The notes: generated from the letters alone by a model not told the origin. 64,000 nucleotides of DNA from Streptomyces roseoverticillatus (GCF_000719265.1 NZ_JOFL01000021.1:62001-126000), one strand, 5' to 3'. Shown: positions 26,481-35,082, numbered from the stretch's first letter. Numbers and translations are program-made.

Positions 26481-26720
26481 ATGGGCGTGTTTTCAAGGTT
26501 TCGCCGCAAGTCGTCCGAGGCGTCAACCGAAGAGGCGGCAACGGCCACTCTGACGGCGGAATCGGCCGACGCCGCCGCGACGGAGGCCGAGGCGGCCGGG
26601 TCGGAGGAGGCCGGCGAGGCCGAGGCCGAGGCTCAGGCCGGCGAGGGGGTCGAGATCCCCAAGCAGCAGTCGGCGGAGAAGGCCGCGGACAGCGAGGCCG
26701 GTGAGGGCGCCCGTAAGTAG
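26481..26720 (+). CDS. Small acidic low-complexity protein
   Basis: 79 aa. It starts MGVFSRFRRKSS, a short basic head, then becomes almost entirely Ala/Glu (EAEAAGSEEAGEAEAEAQAGEG) and ends PKQQSAEKAADSEAGEGARK. GGAG lies five bases before the ATG. Homologues in streptomycetes carry vague database names; I do not assign a function. The bipolar charge and disorder suggest a binding partner or scaffold. It is divergent from miaA and lies 31 bp upstream of an antitoxin-like gene, probably in one transcript. Confidence 0.7.
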   Translation: MGVFSRFRRKSSEASTEEAATATLTAESADAAATEAEAAGSEEAGEAEAEAQAGEGVEIPKQQSAEKAADSEAGEGARK

Positions 26721-26751
26721 CTCTTGAACCAGGAAGACGAGGGAAGGCGCC

Positions 26752-27003
26752 ATGGGCCTGTTGGACACTCTCAAGGCCAAGCTCGCCCCAGCGAAGGACA
26801 AGATCGGCGACCTCGCGCAGCAGCATGGGGACAAGATCGAGCAGGGGCTGGAGAAGGCCGCCAAGGTGGTCGACGAGAAGACCAAGGGCAAGTACCACAG
26901 CCAGATCCGGACGGGCACCGGCAAGGCCAAGGACGCCATCGAGCGGCTCGCCGAGAAGGAGGGCGGCAAGGAAGGCGGCTCCCCGGGCGGTCAGGCCTCC
27001 TGA
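26752..27003 (+). CDS. MT0933-like putative antitoxin
   Basis: 83 aa: MGLLDTLKAKLAPAKDKIGDLAQQHGDKIEQGLEKAAKVVDEKTKGKYHSQI..., an amphipathic, Lys/Glu-rich helical protein matching the MT0933 antitoxin family pattern (MGLLDK...DKVDEALDKAGD..DEKTGGK). The family was named from a mycobacterial toxin-antitoxin pair. No toxin-like gene is adjacent here; the upstream partner is the acidic 79-aa protein. A strong hairpin follows. An alternative reading is a general stress protein with a membrane-associated helix. Confidence 0.7.
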   Translation: MGLLDTLKAKLAPAKDKIGDLAQQHGDKIEQGLEKAAKVVDEKTKGKYHSQIRTGTGKAKDAIERLAEKEGGKEGGSPGGQAS

Positions 27004-27040
27004 GGACCGCCGGGTGGTCCCGGCCCACTGACCTCGTCGG

Positions 27041-27076
27041 CGACGGGGCGCGGAGCATCGGCTCCGCGCCCCGTCG
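27041..27076 (+). terminator. Hairpin terminator after the antitoxin-like gene
   Basis: A perfect 16-bp stem (27041-27056 with 27061-27076) and the 4-nt loop ATCG, 38 bp after the stop codon. Confidence 0.9.
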
Positions 27077-27261
27077 CTGTGTCCGGGGTACTACGCCGGG
27101 GACGTCCGCTCACGGACCGGGGCTGTCTGCTCACGAGGAATCCCTGAAGGGCCTGTACGGCCCGCTCGCCGCCGTTCGGCGCGAAGAGACCCCTGGGGGC
27201 CCGGGCTCCCTCACGGGCCCGTCAGGGCGGCCTGAAGCCGCTCAGAGGTGGCGCGCCGGGC

Positions 27262-27972
27262 CTACGACCACGTCGCCACGAAGTACCCCACCCCGTAGGG
27301 CGCCTCGTCGTACAGCAGCTGTCCCTTGAGCCCCGCGTCCTCGCCGGCTCCGGCGAGCACCTGCCACGGGGCGCGGCCCGCGGCCTTCAGCTCCTGGGCG
27401 AGGGCGACGTCGAGCGCGGTCAGGGCCGCGGTGTCGGCGGCGCCCAGCGCCCGTGCCGCCTCCGCGTCGAAGTCCGCGGCCCGCTCGTCGAGGTAGCCCG
27501 GCGCCTTGAGCGTCCGGCAGGCGCTGCCGTCGCCCATCACCAGCAGGGCGGTCCGGCCGTCGCCCCCGGCCAGCTCGCGGCCGGCCGCGAGGCAGCGCTC
27601 GGGATCCAGCGGCTCCCCGACGCCCAGGCCCTCGACGGGCGCGACCGCCCAGCGCGTACGGTCCAGCAGCCAGGCGGCGACCGCCAGGGACTGCGGGAGC
27701 TCGCGCCCGTCCGCGGGCGCGCCCTGGCCCAGACGGACGTCGAGGTCCACCCCGAGGCCGCGGAACGAGCCGCGCGCACCCTGCGGGTGCGGTCCCCGGC
27801 CGTCCAGGGGCGCGGGGCCGAGGACGACGAGGCGGTCGGGCCGGGCGGCGGCGAGGACGCCCACCGCGTCGAGACATGCGGCCCGCAGGTCGTCCAGCTC
27901 GGGTGCGGCCCCGGCGGCGACCTCCGGGACGAGCAGCGGCGGGCAGGGGCATACGGCAGCGGCGACGAGCAT
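27262..27972 (-). CDS. Class III extradiol-dioxygenase-like (LigB-fold) protein
   Basis: 236 aa beginning MLVAAAVCPCPPLLVPEVAAGAAPELDDLRAACLDAV, followed by DRLVVLGPAP, TALLVMGDGSACRTLKAPGYLDERAADFDAEAARAL and a terminal APYGVGYFVATW. This matches actinomycete proteins annotated as class III extradiol dioxygenase subunit B-like. The His/Glu metal ligands expected of a working LigB dioxygenase are not obvious, so the reaction is unknown. It lies downstream of miaB on the same strand with an 80-bp gap. Confidence 0.75.
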   Translation of the reverse strand: MLVAAAVCPCPPLLVPEVAAGAAPELDDLRAACLDAVGVLAAARPDRLVVLGPAPLDGRGPHPQGARGSFRGLGVDLDVRLGQGAPADGRELPQSLAVAAWLLDRTRWAVAPVEGLGVGEPLDPERCLAAGRELAGGDGRTALLVMGDGSACRTLKAPGYLDERAADFDAEAARALGAADTAALTALDVALAQELKAAGRAPWQVLAGAGEDAGLKGQLLYDEAPYGVGYFVATWS

Positions 27973-28051
27973 GGCGGGAACGATACGCCCGCCGTGCCGC
28001 CCCCGCAGTCGCGGCCCGGGTCGCCCGGGCCGCGTTCTGCAGACGGGTGCG

Positions 28052-29593
28052 TCAGCCGCAGCTGTCGCCGCAGCCGGCGGCGGTCGGCACCGGGCTCGGT
28101 GCCGGGGCGCCGATGGCCGGGATGCCCAGCATCACGCCGGCCGGCTTGGCAGCGGCAGCGGTGTTGCGCTTCTCCCACGCGTCGCCCGCGCGCGTGCGGC
28201 GCACGGCCTTGGCGGCTCCCTCGGCGAGGAGGTGGTGCGGGGCGGCGTAGGTGATCTCGACGGTCACCACGTCGCCCGGGCGGACGTCCTCGTCCGGCTT
28301 GGTGAAGTGCACCAGGCGGTTGTCGGGGGCGCGGCCCGAGAGGCGCTGCGTGGCGTCGTCCTTGCGGCCCTCGCCCTCGGCGACCATGACGTCCAGGACG
28401 CGGCCGACCTGCTTCTTGTTCTCCTCCCAGGAGATCTCCTCCTGGAGGGCGACCAGGCGCTCGTAGCGCGCCTGCACGACCTCCTTGGGGATCTGCCCGT
28501 CCATGGTGGCCGCCGGGGTGCCGGGGCGCTTGGAGTACTGGAAGGTGAAGGCGTTCGCGAAGCGGGCCTCGCGGACCACGTGCATCGTCTGCTCGAAGTC
28601 CTCCTCGGTCTCGCCGGGGAAGCCCACGATGATGTCGGTGGAGATGGCGGCGTCCGGCATGGCGGCGCGCACCTTCTCGATGATGCCCAGGAAGCGCTCC
28701 TGGCGGTACGAGCGGCGCATCGCCTTGAGGACGGTGTCCGAGCCGGACTGCAGCGGCATGTGGAGCTGGTGCATCACGTTCGGCGTCTCGGCCATGGCGG
28801 CGATCACGTCGTCGGTGAAGTCGCGCGGGTGCGGCGAGGTGAAGCGGACGCGCTCCAGGCCCTCGATCTTGCCGCAGGCGCGCAGCAGCTTGGAGAACGC
28901 CTCGCGGTCGCCGATGTCGGAGCCGTACGCGTTGACGTTCTGGCCGAGCAGGGTGATCTCGCTGACGCCCTCGGCGACGAGCGCCTCGATCTCGGCGAGG
29001 ATGTCGCCCGTGCGGCGGTCCTTCTCCTTGCCGCGCAGCGCCGGGACGATGCAGAACGTGCAGGTGTTGTTGCAGCCGACGGAGATGGACACCCACGCCG
29101 CGTAGGCGCTCTCGCGCCGCGTCGGCAGCGTCGAGGGGAACGCCTCCAGGGACTCGGCGATCTCGACCTGGGCCTCTTCCTGGACGCGGGCGCGTTCGAG
29201 CAGCACCGGCAGCTTGCCGATGTTGTGCGTGCCGAAGACGACGTCGACCCAGGGGGCCCGCTTCACGATGGTGTCGCGGTCCTTCTGGGCGAGACAGCCG
29301 CCGACGGCGATCTGCATGCCCGGCCGCTTCGTCTTCATGGGAGCCAGCCGGCCGAGGTTGCCGTAGAGCTTGTTGTCGGCGTTCTCCCGCACCGCGCAGG
29401 TGTTGAAGACGACGACGTCGGCGTCGCCCTCGGCGGTGCCTTCGGGAGCGCGGACGTAGCCCGCGTCCTCCAGCAGGCCGGACAGCCGCTCGGAGTCATG
29501 GACGTTCATCTGGCACCCGTAGGTGCGGATCTCGTAGCTTCGAGTAACGCCCACTTCGTCCACTGCCCCGGTCCGGTCACTGCTGCTGGTCAT
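28052..29593 (-). CDS. miaB: tRNA-2-methylthio-N6-dimethylallyladenosine synthase
   Basis: 513 aa. MiaB methylthiolates i6A37 made by MiaA. The N-terminal UPF0004 domain supplies three cysteines ([24 protein letters not shown]) for one [4Fe-4S] cluster. The radical-SAM motif CNNTCTFC binds the other, followed by [30 protein letters not shown] and [21 protein letters not shown] domain ([17 protein letters not shown]...VHFTKP) recognises tRNA. The C-terminal about 50 residues are Ala/Pro-rich and end CGDSCG, a common streptomycete extension. The ATG at 29593 is used; alternatives exist within the first 20 codons. Confidence 0.95.
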   Translation of the reverse strand: MTSSSDRTGAVDEVGVTRSYEIRTYGCQMNVHDSERLSGLLEDAGYVRAPEGTAEGDADVVVFNTCAVRENADNKLYGNLGRLAPMKTKRPGMQIAVGGCLAQKDRDTIVKRAPWVDVVFGTHNIGKLPVLLERARVQEEAQVEIAESLEAFPSTLPTRRESAYAAWVSISVGCNNTCTFCIVPALRGKEKDRRTGDILAEIEALVAEGVSEITLLGQNVNAYGSDIGDREAFSKLLRACGKIEGLERVRFTSPHPRDFTDDVIAAMAETPNVMHQLHMPLQSGSDTVLKAMRRSYRQERFLGIIEKVRAAMPDAAISTDIIVGFPGETEEDFEQTMHVVREARFANAFTFQYSKRPGTPAATMDGQIPKEVVQARYERLVALQEEISWEENKKQVGRVLDVMVAEGEGRKDDATQRLSGRAPDNRLVHFTKPDEDVRPGDVVTVEITYAAPHHLLAEGAAKAVRRTRAGDAWEKRNTAAAAKPAGVMLGIPAIGAPAPSPVPTAAGCGDSCG

Positions 29594-29691
29594 CCCTCAA
29601 GGGTAAAGGGGGCCCGGCGAAGCTCCGGACCACCGCCCGCGAGGGCGTCTCACGGGACGCGGCGCGGCGCTCCCCGGCGCGCCCGGGGGCT

Positions 29692-30672
29692 TCAGGAGTC
29701 CCCGGGGCTGAGGAGGAGCTTGCCCGTGGAGCGGCGCTGCTGGAGATCGCGGTGGGCTCGGGCCGCGTCCTCCAGCCGGTAGGTCCCGCCGACGCAGGCG
29801 TCGATCTCACCGTCGCGCAGCCAGGCGAACAGCTCCGCCGAGCGCTCCAGGAGTTCGGCCGGGTCGGTCGCGTGGTCGTTGAGTGTCGGACGGGTGAGGA
29901 AGAGCGAGCCGTGGGAGGCGAGGAGGCGCGGGTCGAACGCGGGCACGGGGCCCGAGGCTTCGCCGAAGAGGACGAACGTGCCCCGTGGGCGGAGCGCTTT
30001 CAGCCCCGCCTCGAAGGTGTCGCGGCCCACGCCGTCGTAGACGACGTCGGCACCGCGTCCGCCGGTCAGCTCGCGCACCTGCCCGGCGATGTCGGTGCCG
30101 CCGGCGGTCACCAGGGTCTGCCAGGCGCCCAGCGCCCGGGCGGCCGCGGCCTTCGCCGGCGTGGAGACGGTGGCGATGACCTTGACGCCGTTGCGGGTGA
30201 GCAGCTGGGTCAGGAGGCGGCCGACGCCTCCGGCGGCCGCGTGGACCAGGGCCGTCCCGCCTTCGCGCGCGGGGCGGGTGGAAGTCGTGAGGTAGTGGGC
30301 GGTCAGGCCCTGGAGCAGCAGGGCCGCCGCGTCCTGGTCCGCGATGTCCGCCGGCAGGGGGACGGCGGCCCGCACGGGCACCACGACCTGCTCGGCGTAG
30401 CCGGCGGGGGCCGTGCACCAGGCGATGCGGTCGCCCGGCACGAGGGAGGTCACTCCTTCGCCCACGGCCGTCACCGTGCCCGCGCCCTCGGAGCCGGGTG
30501 TGAAGGGAGGGGACGGCTTCCCACGGCCTTCGCGCTCGTAGATGTCCTTGAAGTTGACGCCGATGGCCGAGGGGCGGGCCAGCACTTCTCCGGGCCCGGG
30601 CGTCGGGGCGGGCAGTTCGGCGACGGTGAGGACCTCGGGGCCTCCGTACTGGGTGACGACGATGGCGCGCAT
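29692..30672 (-). CDS. Zinc-independent MDR / quinone oxidoreductase
   Basis: 326 aa: MRAIVVTQYGGPEVLTVAELPAPTPGPGEVLARPSAIGVNFKDIYEREG is the QOR N-terminus. The NADPH Rossmann site is HAAAGGVGRLLTQL, with ADVVYDGVGRDTFEAGLKAL after it. No catalytic zinc cysteines are seen. QORs reduce quinones and reactive enones. The gene follows an MFS exporter gene on the same strand (61-bp gap with a short repeat), and a divergent ArsR-type regulator precedes both. The unit looks like a detoxification operon: reduce and export a quinone-like compound. Confidence 0.9.
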   Translation of the reverse strand: MRAIVVTQYGGPEVLTVAELPAPTPGPGEVLARPSAIGVNFKDIYEREGRGKPSPPFTPGSEGAGTVTAVGEGVTSLVPGDRIAWCTAPAGYAEQVVVPVRAAVPLPADIADQDAAALLLQGLTAHYLTTSTRPAREGGTALVHAAAGGVGRLLTQLLTRNGVKVIATVSTPAKAAAARALGAWQTLVTAGGTDIAGQVRELTGGRGADVVYDGVGRDTFEAGLKALRPRGTFVLFGEASGPVPAFDPRLLASHGSLFLTRPTLNDHATDPAELLERSAELFAWLRDGEIDACVGGTYRLEDAARAHRDLQQRRSTGKLLLSPGDS

Positions 30673-30687
30673 GGTTCCTTCCCGGGC

Positions 30688-30735
30688 GGTGTGCAGGGGG
30701 TGTGGAGGTCGCGGTGTGCAGGGGGTGCGGAGGTC
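30688..30735. repeat. Two 23-bp direct repeats between MFS and QOR genes
   Basis: Copies at 30688-30710 and 30713-30735 differ at one position and share GGTGTGCAGGGGGTG. They lie in the gap between the MFS stop and the QOR start. No function is recognised. Confidence 0.7.
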
Positions 30736-32170
30736 AGGGACGGGTGGTGTGCGGGGCGCGGGCGCGGGAGGGCAGAGCCGCGGGTACGGCCATGACGACG
30801 ACCAGGAAGCCGAGGGCGACGAGGGCCAGGCAGATCCGTAGCCCTGCCGGCCCGGGGGAGCCGTCGAGCAGGACGCCGAAGAGGGCGATCGCCACTGCTC
30901 CGCCGATCTGGCGCAGGGCGTTGAGCGCGCCGGAAGCCAGGCCCGACCGGTCGGCGGGCACTGCGCTCAGGACCACGGCGGGCAGGCTCGGCCCCATCAG
31001 CCCCGCGCCGAGCCCGAGCAGGGCACTGCCGCAGAAGAAGATCCACCAGCCGGGGTGCCCGCCGAGCGGCAAGAGCGCGCAGGCGCCGGCCGCGGCGGCC
31101 AGTGCACCGCCGATCAGCAGCGGGCGCGGGCCGGTGCGGGTGACCGCCCGGGCCAGGACGAAGGAGGCGAAGGCCCACAGTGCGGCGAAGGGCACGAAGG
31201 ACAGTCCCGCTCCGAGCGCGTCGAGGCCCCAGGCGCTCTGCAGGCGCAGCGAGAGGGCGAACTGTGCGCCGTAGGCGCCGAACTGGAACAGCGCGCCGAT
31301 GGCCAGGCCGCAGGCGAACCGTGGCCGGGCGAGCAGGCCGAGGGGCAGTACGGGTGCCGCCGCACGGCGCTCGACGGCGACGAACGCCACGGCCGAGGCG
31401 AGGGTGACCGCCAGCAGCGCCCACGTCACGATGTCGGTCCAGCCTTGGGCCCCGCCCTCGATGAGCGCGCCGATGCCGCAGCCGACGACCATGACGGCCA
31501 GTGTCTGCCCGGCGGGGTCGAGGGTCGCTTCGCGGGTGGCGGAAGGCGGAACCTGGAGCCTGGTCAGCCACCAGGCCAGCAGTCCGACGGGCACGTTGAT
31601 CAGGAAGATCGAGCGCCATCCGACGGCCGTGGTCAGCACTCCGCCGAGCACGGGGCCGAACACGAGGGCGAGGGAGCTGACCCCGCCCCAGACGGTGAGT
31701 GCCCTGGCCCGCCGGGCGGGGTCCGGGTACATGTGGGCGATCACTGCCAGGGAGGCGGGGAGCAGGCCGCCGGCGGTGACGCCCTGAAGCACCCGGGCGG
31801 TGACCAGGAAGCCCAGGCCGGGGCTCGCCGCGCAGGCCGCCGAGGTCACGACGAACCCCAGCAAGGAGACTTCGAACACCCGCCGCGCGCCCCAGCGGTC
31901 GCTGACGGCCCCGCCGCTGAGCAGGAAGGCGGCCAGGGTGATGGTGTAGCCGTTGATGAGCCACTCCAGGCCGGCCAGGCTTCCGGCGAGGTCCTCCCGG
32001 ACGGCGGGCAGCGCGACGTTGAGGGCGCTGCTGTCCATGAGGACCATGAAGAAGCCGAGACAGACGGCGAAGAGGGCGAGCGGACCGGTGGGCCGGGAGG
32101 CCGCATCCGCCGCGCCCGGGGGCACACTCCCGGCGGCCGCGTCCTGGCGGGATGGCGAGCGGCCGGGCAT
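30734..32170 (-). CDS. MFS drug exporter, DHA2 (14-TM) type
   Basis: 478 aa with about 14 hydrophobic segments. Signatures are FFMVLMDSSALNVALPAVREDL (motif D1), WLINGYTITLAAFLLSGGAVSDRWGARRVF (motif A), ARVLQGVTAGGLLPASLAVI (motif B) and FGPVLGGVLTTAVGWRSIFLINVPVGL (motif C). These place it in the proton-coupled drug antiporters. It is divergent from the ArsR-type gene with a 55-bp shared promoter and is followed by the quinone reductase gene, which it probably co-transcribes. Substrate unknown. Confidence 0.92.
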   Translation of the reverse strand: MPGRSPSRQDAAAGSVPPGAADAASRPTGPLALFAVCLGFFMVLMDSSALNVALPAVREDLAGSLAGLEWLINGYTITLAAFLLSGGAVSDRWGARRVFEVSLLGFVVTSAACAASPGLGFLVTARVLQGVTAGGLLPASLAVIAHMYPDPARRARALTVWGGVSSLALVFGPVLGGVLTTAVGWRSIFLINVPVGLLAWWLTRLQVPPSATREATLDPAGQTLAVMVVGCGIGALIEGGAQGWTDIVTWALLAVTLASAVAFVAVERRAAAPVLPLGLLARPRFACGLAIGALFQFGAYGAQFALSLRLQSAWGLDALGAGLSFVPFAALWAFASFVLARAVTRTGPRPLLIGGALAAAAGACALLPLGGHPGWWIFFCGSALLGLGAGLMGPSLPAVVLSAVPADRSGLASGALNALRQIGGAVAIALFGVLLDGSPGPAGLRICLALVALGFLVVVMAVPAALPSRARAPHTTRP

Positions 32171-32200
32171 GACACACCACCGTGCTTCCTGGGACGACTA

Positions 32201-32253
32201 AAGTGTTCGACGGAGGTCGATCACCATGAATGTAAGACCCGAGTCGAACACTT
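32201..32253. promoter_or_regulatory. Inverted repeat flanking the ArsR-type gene start
   Basis: AAGTGTTCGAC at 32201-32211 and GTCGAACACTT at 32243-32253 form a perfect 11-bp inverted repeat with a 31-nt spacer. The spacer contains GGAGG and the start ATG. It could be a pair of regulator half-sites or an mRNA stem that hides the ribosome-binding site. Confidence 0.65.
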
Positions 32254-32639
32254 CGTCAACCCCCCCGCCCCATCTGCCGGATGAAGGACACACCCAGTCG
32301 CAGTCACAGCGGGCCCGGAACCTCTCGCACGTCCATCCCGCCGATGTGACGCTGAGCGACGCGCTCACGGCCCTCGCCGATCCCGTGCGGCGCACCATCG
32401 TGAAGGAGCTGGCGGGCGGGCCCGACTGGACCCGGGCCTGCGGCACATTCGACCTGCCGGTCACCAAGGCGACGCGCAGCCACCACTTCGCGGTGCTGCG
32501 CCAGGCCGGCGTGATCGAGCAGCGGGACGCCGGCTCGCGCCGCCTGAACAGGCTGCGCAGGCCGGAGTTCGACGCGGCCTTCCCCGGCCTGCTGGATCTG
32601 GTCCTGAGCGAGCGCCGAGCGGACCCCGGCGAGTCCTGA
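32226..32639 (+). CDS. ArsR/winged-helix transcriptional regulator
   Basis: 137 aa from ATG 32226 with GGAGG nine bases upstream. The wHTH (residues about 40-115) reads LSDALTALADPVRRTIVKELAGG...LPVTKATRSHHFAVLRQAGVIEQRDAGSRRLNRLRRPEFDAAFPGLLD, the ArsR/YdhM pattern. A single cysteine (RACGTFD) sits near the first helices, and no ELCVCD metal site is present, so metal sensing is unlikely; a Cys-based electrophile sensor is possible. It is divergent from the MFS/QOR unit and is its likely regulator. The first 38 residues are polar and partly encoded within the inverted repeat. Confidence 0.85.
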   Translation: MNVRPESNTSSTPPPHLPDEGHTQSQSQRARNLSHVHPADVTLSDALTALADPVRRTIVKELAGGPDWTRACGTFDLPVTKATRSHHFAVLRQAGVIEQRDAGSRRLNRLRRPEFDAAFPGLLDLVLSERRADPGES

Positions 32640-33154
32640 GCGATGGGTTCCGAAGGCGGGTACGGCGGCGGGAAAAACGGAAGGCGATCCTTTTATAACC
32701 CGGATACGGTCCGGCCGTAAACACCGTTCCGGTTTACGAAAAACCCGACCACAAAGGCGCCCAGGTAACACCTGGCGAATAACCTCCGCACCATCGGCGC
32801 AGAGCGCCTGGAAGCATTGAGAAATCCACCGCCCATCCTCCGCTCCGACGGGCGAAGAAATCCATCCTGACGGCGTGGCGCCGGTCCTGCACCGGCGCCA
32901 CGCCACAACTCCGGATCCCCCGTTTCGCCGTTGCCCTGCGTGCACATGCGCCGACCTGTCGTGAGCGGCCGCAAAACCGGCCGCCGGGCCGGTTGCGAGT
33001 CGATTGCCGACCCGGCCGAAAAGATAGAACTAAGGGTTAGTTTCAAACTTCCGCACTGGGGGAATCCGTAGATTTTTCAAAATCATTATGCCCCTCTACG
33101 CCCATCAATCAAATGAAATGTCCATGCATGGGACACATATTTTACGGAGCCTTG
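32640..33154. other. 515-bp non-coding, partly AT-rich stretch
   Basis: No supported gene. It contains a hairpin at 32872-32904. Its last about 140 bases are strikingly AT-rich for this genome (GATTTTTCAAAATCATTATG and similar runs) and lead into the LuxR-type gene. It probably holds that gene's promoter and may be a binding region for an AT-preferring nucleoid protein such as Lsr2. Confidence 0.6.
32872..32904. terminator. Hairpin, candidate terminator
   Basis: A perfect 14-bp stem (32872-32885 with 32891-32904) and a 5-nt loop, 233 bp after the ArsR-type stop and without a T tract. The distance makes a termination role uncertain. Confidence 0.5.
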
Positions 33155-33538
33155 ATGGCGGCACCGAGCGACCGAAGTGCAAGCTTGTTGTTCTTACCGT
33201 CCATACGTTTCCGTGGCACTGCGCTTAATGGGGGTGTTGTTGCAGTGGAGGGCACCATCGGCACTGAAACTGCTGAGCGAGAAATATGGCACGAACAACG
33301 CCGGCGTATCGGCCTGCTGACCGAGCGGGAATGCCAGGTATTCCTTCTGCTGGGGGCCGGATATTCGAACCGCAGCATTTCCACACGACTTCAGGTGACC
33401 GAAGGAACGGTCAAGGCGCACGTGGCACAGATTCTCGGCAAGCTCCGTGTCGAGTCCCGGCTCCAGGCAGGCCTGGTCTCCCTCACGCACCAGCTCTTCA
33501 ACAAAAGTCCAATGGTTGCCGGCCGTGAGGTCCGATAG
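33155..33538 (+). CDS. Small LuxR-type HTH regulator (no receiver domain)
   Basis: 127 aa from ATG 33155 with GGAG five bases upstream. The C-terminal LuxR HTH is clear: LLTERECQVFLLLGAGYSNRSISTRLQVTEGTVKAHVAQILGKLRVESRLQAGLVSL, as in the DNA-binding domain of NarL/FixJ proteins. The N-terminal about 55 residues contain no phosphoacceptor pocket and no known sensor domain. Base composition is clearly lower in GC than neighbouring genes, a sign of transfer. It precedes the desaturase/glutamate-mutase cluster in the same direction and is the obvious candidate for its local regulator. Confidence 0.82.
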   Translation: MAAPSDRSASLLFLPSIRFRGTALNGGVVAVEGTIGTETAEREIWHEQRRRIGLLTERECQVFLLLGAGYSNRSISTRLQVTEGTVKAHVAQILGKLRVESRLQAGLVSLTHQLFNKSPMVAGREVR

Positions 33539-33648
33539 AAATCTTCAGGGCGGCGGCCGGACGTTCCATCCCGGCTCCCATCGAGACCGGGGGCCGGGAT
33601 CAACCATGCTCCGCGACGTCGGTTCCCGCGGCCGTCGCCCCTGTTCGC

Positions 33649-33670
33649 CCTCCGGAAGGCACCGGAGGGC
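33649..33670 (+). terminator. Short hairpin after the LuxR-type gene
   Basis: A perfect 8-bp stem CCCTCCGG/CCGGAGGG with loop AAGGCA, between the LuxR-type stop and the desaturase start. It may terminate or attenuate transcription into the cluster. Confidence 0.45.
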
Positions 33671-33721
33671 CGTTCCAGGAAAGTCCAGGAATGACAGACC
33701 CGGATCGATCCAGGAGAGCAC

Positions 33722-34939
33722 GTGTCCGTTACCGATGCCCATCCGCGGCAGGCGGGCCCGGCCGCCGACGCGGCCCCCGACCCGAGGGAGACCATGAGGA
33801 GTCTGCCAGGGCCCCTCCAGTACCCCCTCACCGTCTTCACGGGCAAGCCCCTGGCCGGACAGGCCCCGTTCGGCTGGTCACCCACCTACCACCTGGCCGC
33901 CGCGGTCGCCGCGATGACCGTGGGAGCCGCCATCGGTGCGACCGGATGGGCGCTGGGGTCCTGGTTCCTGTTCCTGCTGCTGCCCGGCTGGGCCGTCACC
34001 CTGCACGGCATGCGCAACCTGCGCATGATGGTCTACCACCAGTGCTCCCACAAGAACATGTACCGCAAGCGCAAGCTCGACGCCGTCATCGGCCGGGCGA
34101 CCTCCAGCCTGCTGATCATCCAGAACTTCGAGCGGTACAGCCGCGAGCACGTCAGCGACCACCACGCCGCTCACCACATGACCCTTCGGGACCCCACAGT
34201 CCAGGCGTTCCTCGTCAGCCTCGGCCTGCACCCCGGCATGACACGCCGCCGGATGTGGCGCCGTGTGCTGGCGAAGCTCGGCTCGCCGCGCTTCCACCTC
34301 GCGTTCGCCTTCGCCCGGACCCGCTCCTTCTGGAACAAGTCGGCCACGAGCGAGAAGGTCACCTCCGTGGTGCTCTACGGTGCCGCGGCCGCCGCCACGA
34401 TCGCGACGGGCACATGGGACGCCCTGCTCGTCGTCTGGTTCGTCCCGCTGATCCCGCTGTTCCAGGTCAGCAACACCCTGCGCCTGTGCGTCAAGCACAC
34501 CTTCCCCCCGGTCGGCACCGAAGTCCGGCGCGGCCGCGAGTACTTCGCTTCCCTGACCAACGCCATATTCATCGGCGAGCCGGCGCCCGACCGGGCCCTC
34601 CCCGCCGGACGGCGCACGCTGGCCTGGGCCCGCTGGACCCTGCGCATGCTGTGCGTCCACGCCCCTTCCCGCTACCTGGTTCTCACCGGCGACACCGTCG
34701 TCCACGACTACCACCACCGCGCGCCCTCCAGCCGCACCTGGGCCGATTACCTCTTCGCCCGGCAGCAGGACGTCGACGCGGGGCACCCCGGCTGGCCCCC
34801 GTACCACGAGGTGTGGGGCCTGGTCCCGGCCATCAACTACGTCTTCGACTCCCTCGCGGCCGCCGATGCCCAGGAGTACGACGTCGCCCGGCTGCGCTCG
34901 GTCAGCAAGCGCGAGCTCTTCGCCGCCTTCGACGACTGA
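33722..34939 (+). CDS. Membrane di-iron fatty-acid desaturase/hydroxylase-like protein
   Basis: 405 aa from GTG 33722 with AGGAGAG upstream. All three histidine boxes of the integral-membrane desaturase superfamily are intact: HQCSH (residues 106-110), HVSDHH (143-148) and HDYHH (328-332). Hydrophobic segments lie near residues 56-95 and 215-250. Such enzymes use O2 and a di-iron centre to desaturate or hydroxylate acyl chains or other substrates. It is not near a lipid gene; the next genes encode glutamate mutase, so a hydroxylation or desaturation of an acyl or amino-acid intermediate is possible. A 91-bp array of repeats separates it from the next gene. Confidence 0.85.
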   Translation: MSVTDAHPRQAGPAADAAPDPRETMRSLPGPLQYPLTVFTGKPLAGQAPFGWSPTYHLAAAVAAMTVGAAIGATGWALGSWFLFLLLPGWAVTLHGMRNLRMMVYHQCSHKNMYRKRKLDAVIGRATSSLLIIQNFERYSREHVSDHHAAHHMTLRDPTVQAFLVSLGLHPGMTRRRMWRRVLAKLGSPRFHLAFAFARTRSFWNKSATSEKVTSVVLYGAAAAATIATGTWDALLVVWFVPLIPLFQVSNTLRLCVKHTFPPVGTEVRRGREYFASLTNAIFIGEPAPDRALPAGRRTLAWARWTLRMLCVHAPSRYLVLTGDTVVHDYHHRAPSSRTWADYLFARQQDVDAGHPGWPPYHEVWGLVPAINYVFDSLAAADAQEYDVARLRSVSKRELFAAFDD

Positions 34940-34946
34940 TCCCCGC

Positions 34947-35037
34947 CCGGACCGTAGCGCCGTCACCCGTCCGGACCGTAGCGCCGTCACTCCCGTCCGG
35001 GCCACGACGCCGTCACCCGTCCCGGCCACGGCGCAAC
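34947..35037. repeat. Four imperfect about 24-bp tandem repeats
   Basis: Copies begin near 34947, 34971, 34997 and 35021, and share CCGGACCGTAGCGCCGTCAC with increasing divergence. They fill the gap between the desaturase and glutamate mutase S genes. Expansion by slippage is likely; a regulatory role is unproven. Confidence 0.75.
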
Positions 35038-35082
35038 CATCCCCGCCCGGCATCGTCACCCACCCGAAGGAGCAGCCTTCCC

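Noticed and set aside
32872..32904. The hairpin as a confident ArsR-type gene terminator
   Set aside because: It is 233 bp past the stop and lacks a T tract, so it is listed only as a candidate.
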